A DNA stretch of 64,000 bases, taken from assembly GCA_041916675.1 (NCBI GenBank), contig JAYRZB010000003.1:310001-374000 (forward strand), read 5' to 3'. This document shows, piece after piece, positions 36,068 through 43,472 of the stretch (position 1 is its first letter; the number at the start of each line of letters is the position of its first letter). Origin of the DNA: JAYRZB01 sp041916675. GTDB taxonomy: Bacteria > Pseudomonadota > Alphaproteobacteria > Rhizobiales > Devosiaceae. Under the pieces are notes generated by a model. It saw nothing but the letters and a program-made list of their open reading frames with translations, searched no databases and was not told the DNA's origin. Made by a program: the position numbers and the translations under genes.

Positions 36068-36228
36068 AAGCGCGTGCGTTCCTACACGGTTTGATCAGGG
36101 CGCGCAACCGCGCGAAATGGCCTGCATGAGTGCTTGAACAGCAGGCCGCGGCTCTGTATAAAGCGCCGCATTCGGGAGCATTTGCAGCGATCACCCGGCC
36201 CGCTGCGCCTCAAACTCTTCCGGCCTGA

Positions 36229-36305
36229 CGGAGTATAGCGCAGCCTGGTAGCGCACCTGCTTCGGGAGCAGGGGGTCGAGTGTTCGAATCACTCTACTCC
36301 GACCA
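36229..36305 (+). tRNA. tRNA-Pro (anticodon CGG)
   Basis: A 77-base cloverleaf starting CGGAGTA and ending TACTCCG ACCA, with CCA encoded. The anticodon stem CCTGC/GCAGG encloses TTCGGGA, giving anticodon CGG. A terminator follows directly. A degenerate copy of the 3' third of this tRNA and of its flank lies at 39035-39119, behind the trpS-add island. Confidence 0.96.
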
Positions 36306-36309
36306 ATCA

Positions 36310-36339
36310 ACCCCGGCCTCTCGCGAGGTCGGGGTTTTT
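36310..36339 (+). terminator. Terminator of the tRNA-Pro gene
   Basis: ACCCCGGCCTC, a TCGC loop and GAGGTCGGGGT form an 11-bp stem with one G-T pair, followed by TTTTTC. It starts five bases after the tRNA. A decayed form of the same hairpin occurs in the duplicated copy at 39065-39090. Confidence 0.9.
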
Positions 36340-36546
36340 CATACCGACACGGTTGCACCAGATTTCGCGCTGAGTGGAGATCGACCAGTCGCCGCGAAGG
36401 CAGCATCGCGCCCGTTTCCGACGTTGATCGCCATTCGAGGGGAGGCACGAGCAGACAGTCTGCTTCCTCGATTTTGGCGTCCGCAATGGGATGGTTTGCT
36501 GCCTGTCCGCTTGCAGTCGAAGAACCCGCATAGCTGGCCTTTCAGC

Positions 36547-36574
36547 TTGGAATGTGGAGCAGGCGTGCTATAGT
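36547..36574 (+). promoter_or_regulatory. Putative promoter of the trp leader/trpS
   Basis: TTGGAA (36547-36552) and TATAGT (36569-36574) are separated by 16 bases. Seven bases beyond the -10 element lies 36581, the A of the leader ATG, so the leader transcript would begin with AUG. The 200 bp upstream, after the tRNA terminator, show nothing else. Confidence 0.6.
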
Positions 36575-36580
36575 TCGCGT

Positions 36581-36631
36581 ATGACGAAACGACCTGCGAT
36601 CACTGCACGACGTTGGTGGCGCGCTTTTTAA
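36581..36631 (+). CDS. trp-type leader peptide with tandem Trp codons
   Basis: A 16-residue frame, MTKRPAITARRWWRAF followed by TAA, with two consecutive TGG codons at 36614-36619, 103 bp before trpS. No Shine-Dalgarno sequence precedes it; the promoter spacing suggests a leaderless mRNA. This matches the Sinorhizobium trpL leader of trpE(G), whose transcript is known to start at the leader ATG and which has a run of Trp codons. Here the gene controlled is an aminoacyl-tRNA synthetase gene. It would sense charged tRNA-Trp by ribosome stalling. Confidence 0.75.
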   Translation: MTKRPAITARRWWRAF

Positions 36632-36733
36632 GCGCGGCCCGTCATTTCCTTTGACCTTGCGCCGCTGCTTTGGCGGCACGGTCATATCCCCGATCCCGAT
36701 CCGAAGCAGCGGCTCCCATCCACGGAGCTTCTC
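36620..36733 (+). promoter_or_regulatory. Attenuator-like alternative RNA structures before trpS
   Basis: Three pairings exclude each other. 1:2 is CGCGCTT (36620-36626) with AAGCGCG (36630-36636). 2:3 is AAGCGCGGC (36630-36638) with GCCGCTGCTT (36661-36670) with one bulge. 3:4 is GCCGCTGCTTTGG (36661-36673) with CCGAAGCAGCGGC (36701-36713), 13 bp. A further GCTCC/GGAGC hairpin (36712-36716, 36724-36728) contains the trpS Shine-Dalgarno sequence. A ribosome stalled at the Trp codons would break 1:2 and favour 2:3. No U-run follows 3:4, so control may act on translation or through Rho. Confidence 0.65.
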
Positions 36734-37753
36734 ATGCCTTCGACAATCAATACCCAGCCCATCATCCTGACCGGCGACCGGACCACCGGCCCCCTGCATC
36801 TCGGTCACTATGTTGGTTCCCTGCGCAACCGCGTGGGTTTGCAAGCGACGCACAAGCAGCACGTTCTTCTCGCCGATGCCCAGGCATTGACGGACAATGC
36901 CGACAATCCGGGCAAAATTCGACGCAACGTTCTGGAGGTTGCACTCGACTATCTTGCGGTTGGGATCGATCCGAATCTTACGACGATCTGCGTTCAATCG
37001 GCGCTTCCCGCACTGGCCGAACTGACGCTTCTTTATCTGAATTTCGTGTCCGTCGCTCGTCTCGAACGCAACCCTACCATCAAAGACGAAATCCAGATGC
37101 GTGGCTTCGGTCGGGACCTCCCGGCAGGCTTTCTCTGCTACCCGGCCGCACAGGCCGCCGACATTACCGCGTTCCGCGCGACAGTCGTTCCCGTCGGTGA
37201 AGACCAATTGCCGATCATTGAGCAGACGAATGAGCTGGTGCGTCGACTAAACCGGCAGGCAGGTCAGGAAATGCTGCCCGAAGCCAACGCGCTGTTGTCA
37301 AATATGGCACGCCTGCCCGGCGTGGACGGCAAGGGCAAGATGAGCAAGTCGCAGGGGAATGCCATTCAGCTCTCCGCAACCGCTGCGGATATCGAAGCAG
37401 CGGTACAGCGCATGTATACAGACCCGAACCATCTACGAGCATCCGATCCTGGACAGGTCGAAGGGAACATTGTCTTCACCTACCTGGATGCCTTTGACCC
37501 CAACTCAGATGAAGTTGCAGAGTTAAAGGCTCACTACCGGCGAGGCGGGCTGGGCGACATGGCCTTGAAACGACGCTTGACCACCATTTTGCAAGCCACT
37601 GTCGATCCGATCCGTGAGCGCCGTGCCGAACTCGCGCGCGATCCTGACTTCGTGATGGATGTATTGCGCGTTGGCACGGCCAAGGGCCGCGCGATAACCG
37701 AACAAACCAAAGAGGCCGTGATGGAGGGATTGGGGCTGTTTAGACTCCGATGA
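36734..37753 (+). CDS. trpS: Tryptophanyl-tRNA synthetase (probable second, auxiliary type)
   Basis: A 339-residue class Ic synthetase that charges tRNA-Trp. The HIGH motif is HLGH (about 23-26) in GPLHLGHYVGSL and the KMSKS motif is GKMSKSQGNA (about 202-211). The pattern ALTDNADNPGKIRRNVLEVA, VARLERNPT, GFLCYPAAQAADITAF and DPGQVEGNIVFTYLD is that of the TrpRS group common in Firmicutes and as extra copy elsewhere, and not the form I would expect for a housekeeping alphaproteobacterial enzyme. SD GGAG lies six bases before ATG 36734. A housekeeping trpS elsewhere in the genome is expected but not visible here. In Streptomyces coelicolor an auxiliary indolmycin-resistant TrpRS is also controlled by a Trp leader. 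Confidence 0.9.
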   Translation: MPSTINTQPIILTGDRTTGPLHLGHYVGSLRNRVGLQATHKQHVLLADAQALTDNADNPGKIRRNVLEVALDYLAVGIDPNLTTICVQSALPALAELTLLYLNFVSVARLERNPTIKDEIQMRGFGRDLPAGFLCYPAAQAADITAFRATVVPVGEDQLPIIEQTNELVRRLNRQAGQEMLPEANALLSNMARLPGVDGKGKMSKSQGNAIQLSATAADIEAAVQRMYTDPNHLRASDPGQVEGNIVFTYLDAFDPNSDEVAELKAHYRRGGLGDMALKRRLTTILQATVDPIRERRAELARDPDFVMDVLRVGTAKGRAITEQTKEAVMEGLGLFRLR

Positions 37754-37798
37754 TGATGCAGGATTAGTGGCAGCTTTCGGGTCGATGCACTAAGTGCC

Positions 37799-37895
37799 GG
37801 AGTGTCTTCATTGGGCCGGGAACTGCCTCCGTCTCGCGTCGTCGCCGCAGCACGACGCCCCAATGCGGTTGTTTGCCCCGGACTTGTAACACTCC
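37799..37895 (+). promoter_or_regulatory. Nested inverted repeats in the trpS-add intergenic region
   Basis: Three perfect 7-bp pairings are nested: GGAGTGT (37799-37805) with ACACTCC (37889-37895), CATTGGG (37809-37815) with CCCAATG (37859-37865), and GCGTCGT (37836-37842) with ACGACGC (37852-37858). The two inner 3' arms are contiguous and could stack. CCGGG (37816) and CCCGG (37877) may add a long-range pair. The structure ends 68 bases before the add start. I cannot match it to a known riboswitch class. Confidence 0.4.
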
Positions 37896-37963
37896 AAAAG
37901 ACAGTCATTGACTTGTCGGCGACCGCGATGTTGGTCTCGCCCGGCCTACCAGCGGGGACAACC

Positions 37964-38914
37964 ATGACATTTGAAACCGCACTCGCCAATCACGACCGCG
38001 AAGCGCTCATTGCGTATCCCAAAAGCGAACTTCATACGCATGCAATCCTCGGTGGCAGTCGCAGCTTTGTCCGTGAGAGGACGGGCATCGACGTTGTTCC
38101 TCTCGATCGCGTTTTGGCCTCCGTGGACGAGATGCACGAATGGGCAGGTGCCAACAGGATCGGCGATGCCTTTCCAGGCGCCGCAGGACGAATGCTGGCG
38201 CTCGAAGCAACGTTCGTGCAGGCCAAGGATGACGGTGTTACGCGCCTTGAGGCCGGGGAAGATGCCTGGGCACTAACCCTTTGGAATGGGGACGCTCCGG
38301 CACTGACTCAGGCCATGCGGGAAATCCACCAGCGTGTGGCACCTGAAATCGATTGGATTGCCCAATTGGGACTATCCCGGCACTGCCCGATTGACGCCCT
38401 GCTCAATTGGACCGAGCCATTGCTGGAGACAGCCTCTTTTCGCAGTATCGACCTCTACGCGGACGAACTGGCTCAGCCGATCGGTGTGTTCAAGCCCATC
38501 TATAGAGCCGCCCTCGCAAAAGGCCTTCGGCTCAAGGCTCATGTGGGAGAGTGGGGAACTGCCGACGACGTTTGGCAGGCAGTCGAAGAACTGGGTCTAG
38601 ATGAAGTGCAGCATGGGATTGCAGCAGCGCAATCGCCTGCCGTCATGCGCTTCCTCGCGGACCACCACATTCGGCTCAACATCTGTCCGACATCCAACGT
38701 GATGCTGGGCCGGGTCGATAGTATCGCGAACCATCCCATCAGGGCACTCTACGATGCCGGCGTCATCGTTACGGTCAACACCGATGACGTCCTCATGTTT
38801 GGCTCCAGCGTTTCCGATGAATATCTTCGGCTTTACAGTGCAGGCGTTTTCTCCGCCGCCGAGCTGAACCAGATCAGGTTGAATGGTTTGACCGATCCGG
38901 TGGTGGCGCGGTGA
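37964..38914 (+). CDS. Adenosine deaminase family protein
   Basis: A 316-residue amidohydrolase-fold protein. Metal and catalytic residues of the adenosine deaminase family are present: HxH in KSELHTHAILGGS (about residues 23-27), HVGEWG (about 189-194), a His in VQHGIA (about 214) and DD in NTDDVLMFG (about 270-271), with the SNVMLG motif before it. The motif is HTHAILGG in place of the usual H-x-HLEG/DG, so the substrate pocket may differ. It could deaminate adenosine, adenine or a modified nucleoside. GGGGA precedes ATG 37964; an open frame extends upstream to 37802 but lacks family sequence. It lies 210 bp behind trpS. Confidence 0.85.
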   Translation: MTFETALANHDREALIAYPKSELHTHAILGGSRSFVRERTGIDVVPLDRVLASVDEMHEWAGANRIGDAFPGAAGRMLALEATFVQAKDDGVTRLEAGEDAWALTLWNGDAPALTQAMREIHQRVAPEIDWIAQLGLSRHCPIDALLNWTEPLLETASFRSIDLYADELAQPIGVFKPIYRAALAKGLRLKAHVGEWGTADDVWQAVEELGLDEVQHGIAAAQSPAVMRFLADHHIRLNICPTSNVMLGRVDSIANHPIRALYDAGVIVTVNTDDVLMFGSSVSDEYLRLYSAGVFSAAELNQIRLNGLTDPVVAR

Positions 38915-39304
38915 GGGCCTTGCTGCCGACTTCGGTCGCTAGCAGCTACGGCCTTGTAACCGGTCAATTAAGGTATGCATAGCGGCGGCCTTGCAAGTCT
39001 GGCACGAGATCGCGGGAGGGCCGCGATGGGCAGGGTGTTCAAATGACACTTCTCTGACCAATCAATCTCGGCCTCTCGACAGGGCAGGATTTCAATCGGG
39101 CACGGTTGAACAAGATTTGCTGCTCTGAATAGTCACAGTTCGCTCGGAGAAGAACCCGCCTAAGCGCATGACTAAGCCAAAGGTTTGCCGGTTATCCGAC
39201 CTGGTGGCTGACCCAGGCGTCCGCTTTCTTGAGCACGACGGCGCAAGGCTTGTGTGCAAATCCTGCGTCGACGGAGACTCACGGTAAGACACTGACCTTT
39301 ACGT
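38915..39304. other. Intergenic stretch with a tRNA-Pro relic
   Basis: 390 bp between add and the minus-strand binding-protein gene with no supported gene. Its middle third resembles the tRNA-Pro region (see 39035-39119). Upstream of this, 38980-39034 (CATAGCGGCGGCC and CGCGGGAGGG) may be a further decayed part of the tRNA body. The last 185 bp show nothing. Confidence 0.5.
39035..39119 (+). repeat. Degenerate direct repeat of the tRNA-Pro 3' end and its flank
   Basis: GTGTTCAAATGACACTTCTC continues into GACCAATCAA, then CTCGGCCTCTCG and CACGGTTG plus AGATTT. The same order is found at 36280-36365 (tRNA-Pro T-arm, acceptor, CCA, terminator and flank). In the first 31 bases, 26 agree by my alignment. 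The copy has lost the acceptor pairing and the terminator U-run, so it is a relic. It marks the right end of the trpS-add segment. Confidence 0.7.
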
Positions 39305-40516
39305 TCAATCGCCGAAGCAATCATTCCAGCGCCTGGATAGGTAGTTGTGTTCGTCCATTACCGAGTTCCAGATTGCGATACGCGACATCTGAGACATATA
39401 TGTCCCGCCGCTCCTGTACTCCCCCGGCACTGCAATGACAGTATCTTGATTGGAGTAGACTTTGTCAGCGGCGGCTTCGCCCAGGTACCAGTAAGCGTAT
39501 TCTCCCGGATCCATATGCTTTCGGGCCAATCGGTGCGAGGAGTAGAAGTACCCTTGACGCGTAATTGCAGTCATCGGACCTCCATCAATCCACCAATTCA
39601 GGTAGTCATAGGCGATATCTCTGCGAACACCGCGGCAAAATCGCGAGAGGCCCATGCCGCCGTACCAGCCGCGATATCCCTCTACCGGGGCTGCGGCACG
39701 TACATCGTGCTTGATCAGTTCCGGCTGCCCCATTGCCGAGGTCCACAGGCTAAAAATCCTGACATGCCGACGCCCCATCAGGGTTGCCAGCTTTTCCGGA
39801 GTCGTCCAGGTACCCGCGAGTTGACCGGACCGCCGAAACTCGAGCAGTACCGAAATTAACCGATCAATCTCCTCAATGGTCAGATTGGAAGGGTCACTGA
39901 AGTGCAGCAACCCGGCGGCTTCGACCGCCATTATGGCCTCGATCGCACCAATTGACACATTGTCTTGTAGCCAGGCACCTTTGAACAAAGGGTCGAGCAG
40001 CCACGCCCATGTCTCGCGAACTTGAGAGGCTCCCGAAGGCAGGTCACGCCGACGATAACCAAAAGCCTCGGCGCCATGGCTGACAGGCAGCATAGATACC
40101 AAGTTCGAAGGTCGTTGATCGAGACCGCCGTCTGACTGAACAAACAAGAGCGAGTTCGGGCTTTGCCCTCTCGCGTTGGGCGGCTCAATCACCAGTTTCT
40201 GAGCTGCTTCGATTTCTCCAACTGCCGACCAGTGAGGCAGACGCCTGGTGTCGATGGGCTGCAAAGAGGCTGCTGTCCACACCAGTTCGAGGTTGTGGAA
40301 CCACTGATCATAAACATCGTAAGTCTCAGGCTTGAGTATCGCTTGGCGGTGCGCACTGGTCCCGTCAAGCACGTGCGTTGTGATGCGAATTCCAAGGTCC
40401 TGCTCGGCCCGTTCAATAACGGCGGGAATAAGCGTGGAGCTCGTCCCCAACACCGTAAGGGTCCGCTCTTCAGTGTGAACGGACGGTGCGGCGATGCTCA
40501 CGCTGGCTTCTTCCAT
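39305..40516 (-). CDS. PotD-like solute-binding protein without signal peptide
   Basis: A 403-residue protein with the extracellular solute-binding fold: LTVLGTSSTLIPAVIERAEQ at the N-terminus, YDVYDQWFHNLELVW, ISVLLEFRRSGQLAGTWTT, YDYLNWWIDGGPM and DTVIAVPGEYRSGGTYMS. It resembles spermidine/putrescine-type binding proteins. No hydrophobic signal sequence is seen from ATG 40516, from GTG 40528, or further upstream to the stop. No permease or ATPase gene is next to it. It may be a cytoplasmic sensor, or be exported by another route. It is divergent from the GntR gene. Confidence 0.75.
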   Translation of the reverse strand: MEEASVSIAAPSVHTEERTLTVLGTSSTLIPAVIERAEQDLGIRITTHVLDGTSAHRQAILKPETYDVYDQWFHNLELVWTAASLQPIDTRRLPHWSAVGEIEAAQKLVIEPPNARGQSPNSLLFVQSDGGLDQRPSNLVSMLPVSHGAEAFGYRRRDLPSGASQVRETWAWLLDPLFKGAWLQDNVSIGAIEAIMAVEAAGLLHFSDPSNLTIEEIDRLISVLLEFRRSGQLAGTWTTPEKLATLMGRRHVRIFSLWTSAMGQPELIKHDVRAAAPVEGYRGWYGGMGLSRFCRGVRRDIAYDYLNWWIDGGPMTAITRQGYFYSSHRLARKHMDPGEYAYWYLGEAAADKVYSNQDTVIAVPGEYRSGGTYMSQMSRIAIWNSVMDEHNYLSRRWNDCFGD

Positions 40517-40561
40517 GATTAAAAGCACTCTCCAATAAAGTGTATTGCGCAGTTAAATGCA

Positions 40562-40573
40562 TTGTGATTACAA
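40562..40573. promoter_or_regulatory. Possible GntR operator
   Basis: TTGTGATTACAA has inverted TTGT/ACAA arms around a 4-base centre, in the 88-bp space between the divergent binding-protein and GntR genes. FadR-type regulators favour TNGTNNNACNA, so this is one base wider than the standard. Weak support. Confidence 0.3.
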
Positions 40574-40604
40574 AAGTCAATTAGGTGTGCCACGCTAGAG
40601 ACCG

Positions 40605-41627
40605 ATGACAACCATGGGGCAGAGACGGGAACCATCGGCGAGGGAGAGCCTGGATCAGCCGGTATTTCAATCCATCGCCAGGCAGATCGAAGATGCAATT
40701 GACGCTGGCCGACTTGAGCCTGGGCTCATCCTTAAGGAAGGCGCCCTTTCGGGGCTGTTGGGTGCCAGCCGCGCAACGATACGCTCCGCCATGTCGCTAC
40801 TGGCTGCAAGAGGACTGCTTGCGAAGAATGAGGGCCAGGGCTTTATCGTTCGAGGACAAGGCCACGAGCCGCCCCTCGCCATAAAGCGTACGGTTGGCGC
40901 CTCTGACATACCTAGACACCCAATCACGGCTGTCGCCACGTTACCAGCAGCGGACACGATCAAAGACGCTATCGAAGAGGCCATCTCAGTTGCAGTTGTT
41001 TTTGGGCACTTCAAGGTCAGCGAGCAAGATTTAGCCGACTTTCACACCGTAAGTCGGCCGATTGTCCGCGAAGTCCTTTCGCGCCTGAAAGATGCGGGCC
41101 TTGTCGAGAAACAATTGCATGGATCTTGGCGGGCCGGTCCGCTGACAGCCAAGGCGGTTGCTGAAGACCGTGAACTGAGAACGCTGATCGAGCCCTACGC
41201 GCTGATGGTTTCTGCACCGCACCTGCCGCAAGCGGAGGTCAGCAGGATGATATCAGCAATTGATGAGGCGGCCCAGGCTGAGGGATGGGTAGCTCCTGAG
41301 CTCTGTTGGGCTATTGAAAATGATCTCCATGAGGCCGCGTTGAAGCACTTCCCCAATCAGCGTGCTTGGCGAATATTGCAGGAAGAACGTCTGCCGCTGC
41401 GCATCAACGCCCTGTTTGCAGAACATGTGGGGATTTATGCCAACGATCCGGGCCTGGCGGAGCACAGATCAATCCTGCGCTGCATTCAGAACCAGGACTT
41501 TGCAGGTGCTGCGGCCAGTCATACGCGGCACCTGAACAATGAGGGTTTGAGGACCCTGAGCCGGTTAAAGGTTCTGTCAGTCGTGCCTGCCCCTCCCCTT
41601 CCGCCCTACCTTCAACGGATTTCATGA
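40605..41627 (+). CDS. GntR/FCD regulator with two winged helix-turn-helix modules
   Basis: A 340-residue regulator. The first GntR helix-turn-helix covers about 18-85 (GALSGLLGASRATIRSAMSL). After a linker with Pro residues a second one covers about 115-175 (ADFHTVSRPIVREVLSRLKD). The C-terminal FCD effector domain (about 185-320) includes ENDLHEAALKHFPN and SHTRHLN. FadR-type proteins normally have one wHTH, so this duplication is unusual. It is followed 10 bp later by a LysR gene and is divergent from the solute-binding gene, the likely target. Confidence 0.85.
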   Translation: MTTMGQRREPSARESLDQPVFQSIARQIEDAIDAGRLEPGLILKEGALSGLLGASRATIRSAMSLLAARGLLAKNEGQGFIVRGQGHEPPLAIKRTVGASDIPRHPITAVATLPAADTIKDAIEEAISVAVVFGHFKVSEQDLADFHTVSRPIVREVLSRLKDAGLVEKQLHGSWRAGPLTAKAVAEDRELRTLIEPYALMVSAPHLPQAEVSRMISAIDEAAQAEGWVAPELCWAIENDLHEAALKHFPNQRAWRILQEERLPLRINALFAEHVGIYANDPGLAEHRSILRCIQNQDFAGAAASHTRHLNNEGLRTLSRLKVLSVVPAPPLPPYLQRIS

Positions 41628-41637
41628 GGCACTAGCC

Positions 41638-42585
41638 ATGCGAAAGCTTCCCCCGCTGAATGCACTTCGCGCCTTTGAGGCAGCAGCCCGCAACCGCAGT
41701 TTCACCTCGGCTGCTAACGAGCTGTGCGTGACGGTGACCGCCGTCTCTCATCAAATCAAAAACCTTGAGGACCAGCTTGGCCGAAAGCTGTTTGATCGAA
41801 CCCCGCGCGAAGTTCGTTTGACGGCGATCGGTGAGAGGCTGTTCCCACTGCTTCGGGACGGATTTGACCGCTTTGCCGAGGCGTTTGAAGAGATTGGCAG
41901 CGCAAAATCCGGGCAATCGATCACAGTTTCAACAACACGGGCGTTCGCAGAACGTTGGCTGATGCCGCGGCTTGAGAGATTTAGCCGTGTGCATCCCGAG
42001 ATTATCGTCAACGTCGAGGGAACCGAGGATCTGGCCGATCTCTATGAGCAAGGTATCGATCTCGCAATTCGCTACGGGCGGACATCCGATGCTTCGCTAA
42101 GTTGTATCGACCTGCTTGAAGATCGGTATCTCGCGGTGCATCGCCGCGATGCAGTAAATGCCAAGCCGCAGATATCCGACTTCAAGACCCGCGGCCTGCT
42201 CGCCTATCGCTGGAAGAACCGGGCAGACAATTACCCGAGCTGGGAAAAATGGCTGGAGCGAGTTGGCTTTGAAGGTTTGACCCAGTATCGAGTTTGCTGG
42301 TACAATGATGAGAGTCTGGCAATGCATGCGATGGAACGGGGGATCGGGGCCCTGCTCTGTTCGAACGTATTGGTGTCCGATGACATCCAATCGGGCTCAT
42401 TGCAGGCCATCGAGGGGCCAACGCTGGACGGCTTTGGTTTCAGGATCGTCCATCCGCCAGCAAGGAGAATGAAGCGGTCCCAGGCCGATTTCATTGATTG
42501 GATCCGCCAGGAAGCAGCTATTTTCGAAGCAACAGTGTTGCCTAGTGGGGCTATATCGGCGCATGAGCGGGCATGGGCTATCTAG
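41638..42585 (+). CDS. LysR family transcriptional regulator (GcvA-like)
   Basis: A 315-residue regulator. The N-terminal helix-turn-helix LPPLNALRAFEAAARN followed by SFTSAANELCVTVTAVSHQI (about 4-44) is the GcvA-like form. The effector domain (about 92-300) contains STTRAFAERWLMPRL and the GIDLAIRYGR motif. It starts 10 bp after the GntR gene. Its end overlaps the minus-strand deacetylase gene by four bases (CTAG). It probably regulates the convergent minus-strand catabolic genes or itself. Confidence 0.92.
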   Translation: MRKLPPLNALRAFEAAARNRSFTSAANELCVTVTAVSHQIKNLEDQLGRKLFDRTPREVRLTAIGERLFPLLRDGFDRFAEAFEEIGSAKSGQSITVSTTRAFAERWLMPRLERFSRVHPEIIVNVEGTEDLADLYEQGIDLAIRYGRTSDASLSCIDLLEDRYLAVHRRDAVNAKPQISDFKTRGLLAYRWKNRADNYPSWEKWLERVGFEGLTQYRVCWYNDESLAMHAMERGIGALLCSNVLVSDDIQSGSLQAIEGPTLDGFGFRIVHPPARRMKRSQADFIDWIRQEAAIFEATVLPSGAISAHERAWAI

Positions 42586-43472
42586 CGTCCAAGACCGATC
42601 GGGCGATCATAGTAGGGGAGGTGTTCATCCCGAACTACTGCGCCCACCTGCCGCTCTGCCTCAATGTGGGCAACGATGTCTCTTAATGGCGCAAACCAAA
42701 CCTGATGAGTTTCCAACATCGATTCAAGAAACTTCTCGACCTGCGACCAACGCGCCAGCCGTCCGGTCAGGAATGGGTGCCAGACAGGCATCCATAGGCC
42801 GGCCGATTCATAGTGTGCCTGGAACTCCTCGAAGAACCCACTCAGGCCTGACGACGGAGAGCGGACCGGCATCATATAGCCAATTTCTTCGAAATGGGCG
42901 AACGCGGGCCAGTCATCCGTGCCCCAGTGTGGTGGCGCCTCATAGAGCGACCCATGCTGGGTTACGACCCGGTAGGGGATATCGTCGGCCATCATCGAAG
43001 AGTCGTAGTGAAACCCGTGCTCAATCAGAAGGCTTAAGGTGTTAATGGTGAGATTGTAGACTGGCGCCCTATAGCCGACGGGCAACGCCCCGGTCATCCT
43101 TCGGTGAACCTCAAGGGCCTTTTCGAACCAATAGCGCTCCTCGTTCGGCGTGACGGTCGTCGGGTCTTCATGGATGTAACCGTGGTGGCCTATCTCGTGC
43201 CCGCCCGCCAGGATTGCCTCAACAGCAGCCGGATACTGTTCCATCGTCCAAGCCGGTATGAAGAATGATTGTCGTATACCCAGGCGCCTGTACGTTTCCA
43301 GAATGCGCGGAAGAGCTACGTTAGGTCCGTAGCGCCCCATGGAAACTGGGTAGAGGCGGTTGAAGCTATCCTTGGGTCGCGCAATATGGATCAGGCTATC
43401 GGCATCCATATCGAAGGTAATTGCGCAGGCGCAGCGCGCACCGTTGGGCCATTTGATCGGATTGACAATCAT
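42582..43472 (-). CDS. Polysaccharide deacetylase family protein (PuuE-like)
   Basis: A 296-residue NodB-fold metal hydrolase. The first catalytic Asp is in ITFDMDADS (about 19-27) and the zinc His pair in HEIGHHGYIHEDP (about 92-104), followed by the YRAPVYN motif (about 134-140). The pattern matches the metal-independent allantoinase PuuE/peptidoglycan deacetylase group that acts on small amides more than on chitin. Its start overlaps the DUF1989 gene by four bases, and together with amidase and azoreductase it forms a run of minus-strand genes. An allantoinase-like ring-opening or amide-hydrolysis role is inferred. Confidence 0.85.
   Translation of the reverse strand: MIVNPIKWPNGARCACAITFDMDADSLIHIARPKDSFNRLYPVSMGRYGPNVALPRILETYRRLGIRQSFFIPAWTMEQYPAAVEAILAGGHEIGHHGYIHEDPTTVTPNEERYWFEKALEVHRRMTGALPVGYRAPVYNLTINTLSLLIEHGFHYDSSMMADDIPYRVVTQHGSLYEAPPHWGTDDWPAFAHFEEIGYMMPVRSPSSGLSGFFEEFQAHYESAGLWMPVWHPFLTGRLARWSQVEKFLESMLETHQVWFAPLRDIVAHIEAERQVGAVVRDEHLPYYDRPIGLGR

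Noticed and set aside
36581..36733. T-box leader for trpS
   Set aside because: No T-box consensus or specifier loop is seen, and a translated Trp-Trp leader with exclusive stems explains the region better.
38976..39060. A functional second tRNA-Pro
   Set aside because: The acceptor stem does not pair, the T-loop and terminator are mutated and no proper anticodon arm is seen; it is a relic.
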